In this document: positions 63,654 to 64,000 of the stretch, piece after piece
Position numbering within the stretch: position 1 is the stretch's first letter
How the letters are laid out: each line of letters starts with the position of its first letter
NCBI RefSeq assembly: GCF_022026395.1
Contig: NZ_CP041767.1
Span: 2,636,501-2,700,500 of the forward strand
Origin: Brevibacillus brevis
Lineage (GTDB): Bacteria; Bacillota; Bacilli; Brevibacillales; Brevibacillaceae
DNA length: 64,000 bases
Direction of reading: 5' to 3'
Program-made: the position numbers and the translations under genes
Notes under the pieces: model-generated
Databases searched by the model: none
Told to the model about the DNA's origin: nothing
Seen by the model: the letters and a program-made list of their open reading frames with translations, nothing else

Positions 63654-64000
63654 ATGTCAGCAGAATTTGAATTGACGCGAAATATTACGATCGGTCAATA
63701 TTTGCCCACTGCTTCGGTCGTTCATCGTCTCGATCCTCGTTTCAAGCTTGGTGCTTTCGTCATTCTCATCTTAGCGATTGCCATCTGCGATACATATGTG
63801 GGCAATCTGTTTGCTTTAGCCATTTGTATCTGGATGTTTCAAATCTCGAAGATCCCTCTGCATTACGGCATATCCGGGATCAAGCCCGCTATCCCCTTTA
63901 TCATTATATTGGCGATCATGCAGTTGCTTTTTTACGGGGAGGTTGTCAATGGCGGAACGGTTTATTTGAAATACGGCTTCATCACGATCACGAGTGAGAG
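63654..64000 (+). CDS. ecfT: energy-coupling factor transmembrane protein EcfT (partial)
   Basis: First 115 residues of the transmembrane coupling subunit; the gene runs off the window. I-G-Q-Y-L-P-T-A-S-V-V-H-R-L-D-P-R-F-K-L is the usual EcfT start, followed by membrane helices (about 33-50, 52-65 and 80-98). ATG follows GGAGGGGG. It joins the substrate-binding S component with EcfA1A2. The S component gene is not in the window, so the transported vitamin or metal cannot be told. Confidence 0.93.
   Translation, partial: MSAEFELTRNITIGQYLPTASVVHRLDPRFKLGAFVILILAIAICDTYVGNLFALAICIWMFQISKIPLHYGISGIKPAIPFIIILAIMQLLFYGEVVNGGTVYLKYGFITITSE

Overview
The window looks like chromosome of an aerobic, endospore-forming Firmicute of the Brevibacillus/Paenibacillaceae type. 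Evidence: moderate G+C, strong AGGAGG-type ribosome sites, many GTG/TTG starts, DnaD, YpmB, YajQ, oligoendopeptidase F, YheC/D and a cotSA-type spore-coat glycosylation cluster. The genus is an inference. I see no rRNA, tRNA, CRISPR, insertion sequence or prophage.

Layout. (a) 1-8.9 kb: a ypmB/asnS/dnaD neighbourhood. Here it carries a short FtsH-like protease with a coupled membrane partner, and a 933-residue protein made mostly of 55 decapeptide repeats with an acidic tail. (b) 9.0-15.9 kb: a seven-gene run (coiled-coil protein, CotSA-like GT4, sugar nucleotidyltransferase, GT2, NAD epimerase, GT4, UDP-glucose dehydrogenase) behind a sigma-K-like promoter, probably making a spore-surface glycan. 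(c) 16-26.9 kb: PepF, an RND efflux pair, an atypical SDR with YajQ, an acyl-CoA synthetase and a GNAT. (d) 27-31 kb: leuCD divergent from a LysR regulator, then a lipoprotein class F-like sortase next to a tiny His-rich protein ending MPKTGMGGASN. (e) 31-44 kb: single housekeeping and accessory genes (thioredoxin-like, RluA, YheC/D, VOC, NUDIX, D-serine dehydratase, methyltransferase, amidase, TrhO, dUTPase, FAD oxidoreductase). (f) 44.6-48.7 kb: sulfate ABC importer operon. (g) 48.7-50.9 kb: a 38-codon gene, an ABC-F protein and a small hypothetical. (h) 50.9-59.8 kb: a PucR regulator divergent from a symporter/amidohydrolase/carbamoylase operon, then a nitrilase with two GNATs. (i) 59.8-64 kb: a deoxyribosyltransferase-like protein, a sigma-54 enhancer-binding protein, and an ECF transporter module (A1, A2, T cut by the window end) with a good -24/-12 promoter.

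Most intriguing candidates: the lipoprotein sortase with its tail-less substrate candidate; the FtsH-like protease whose missing extracytoplasmic domain may be supplied by the neighbouring gene; the decapeptide-repeat protein; and the ECF module apparently under sigma-54 control. All functions are read from sequence only; no searches were run.
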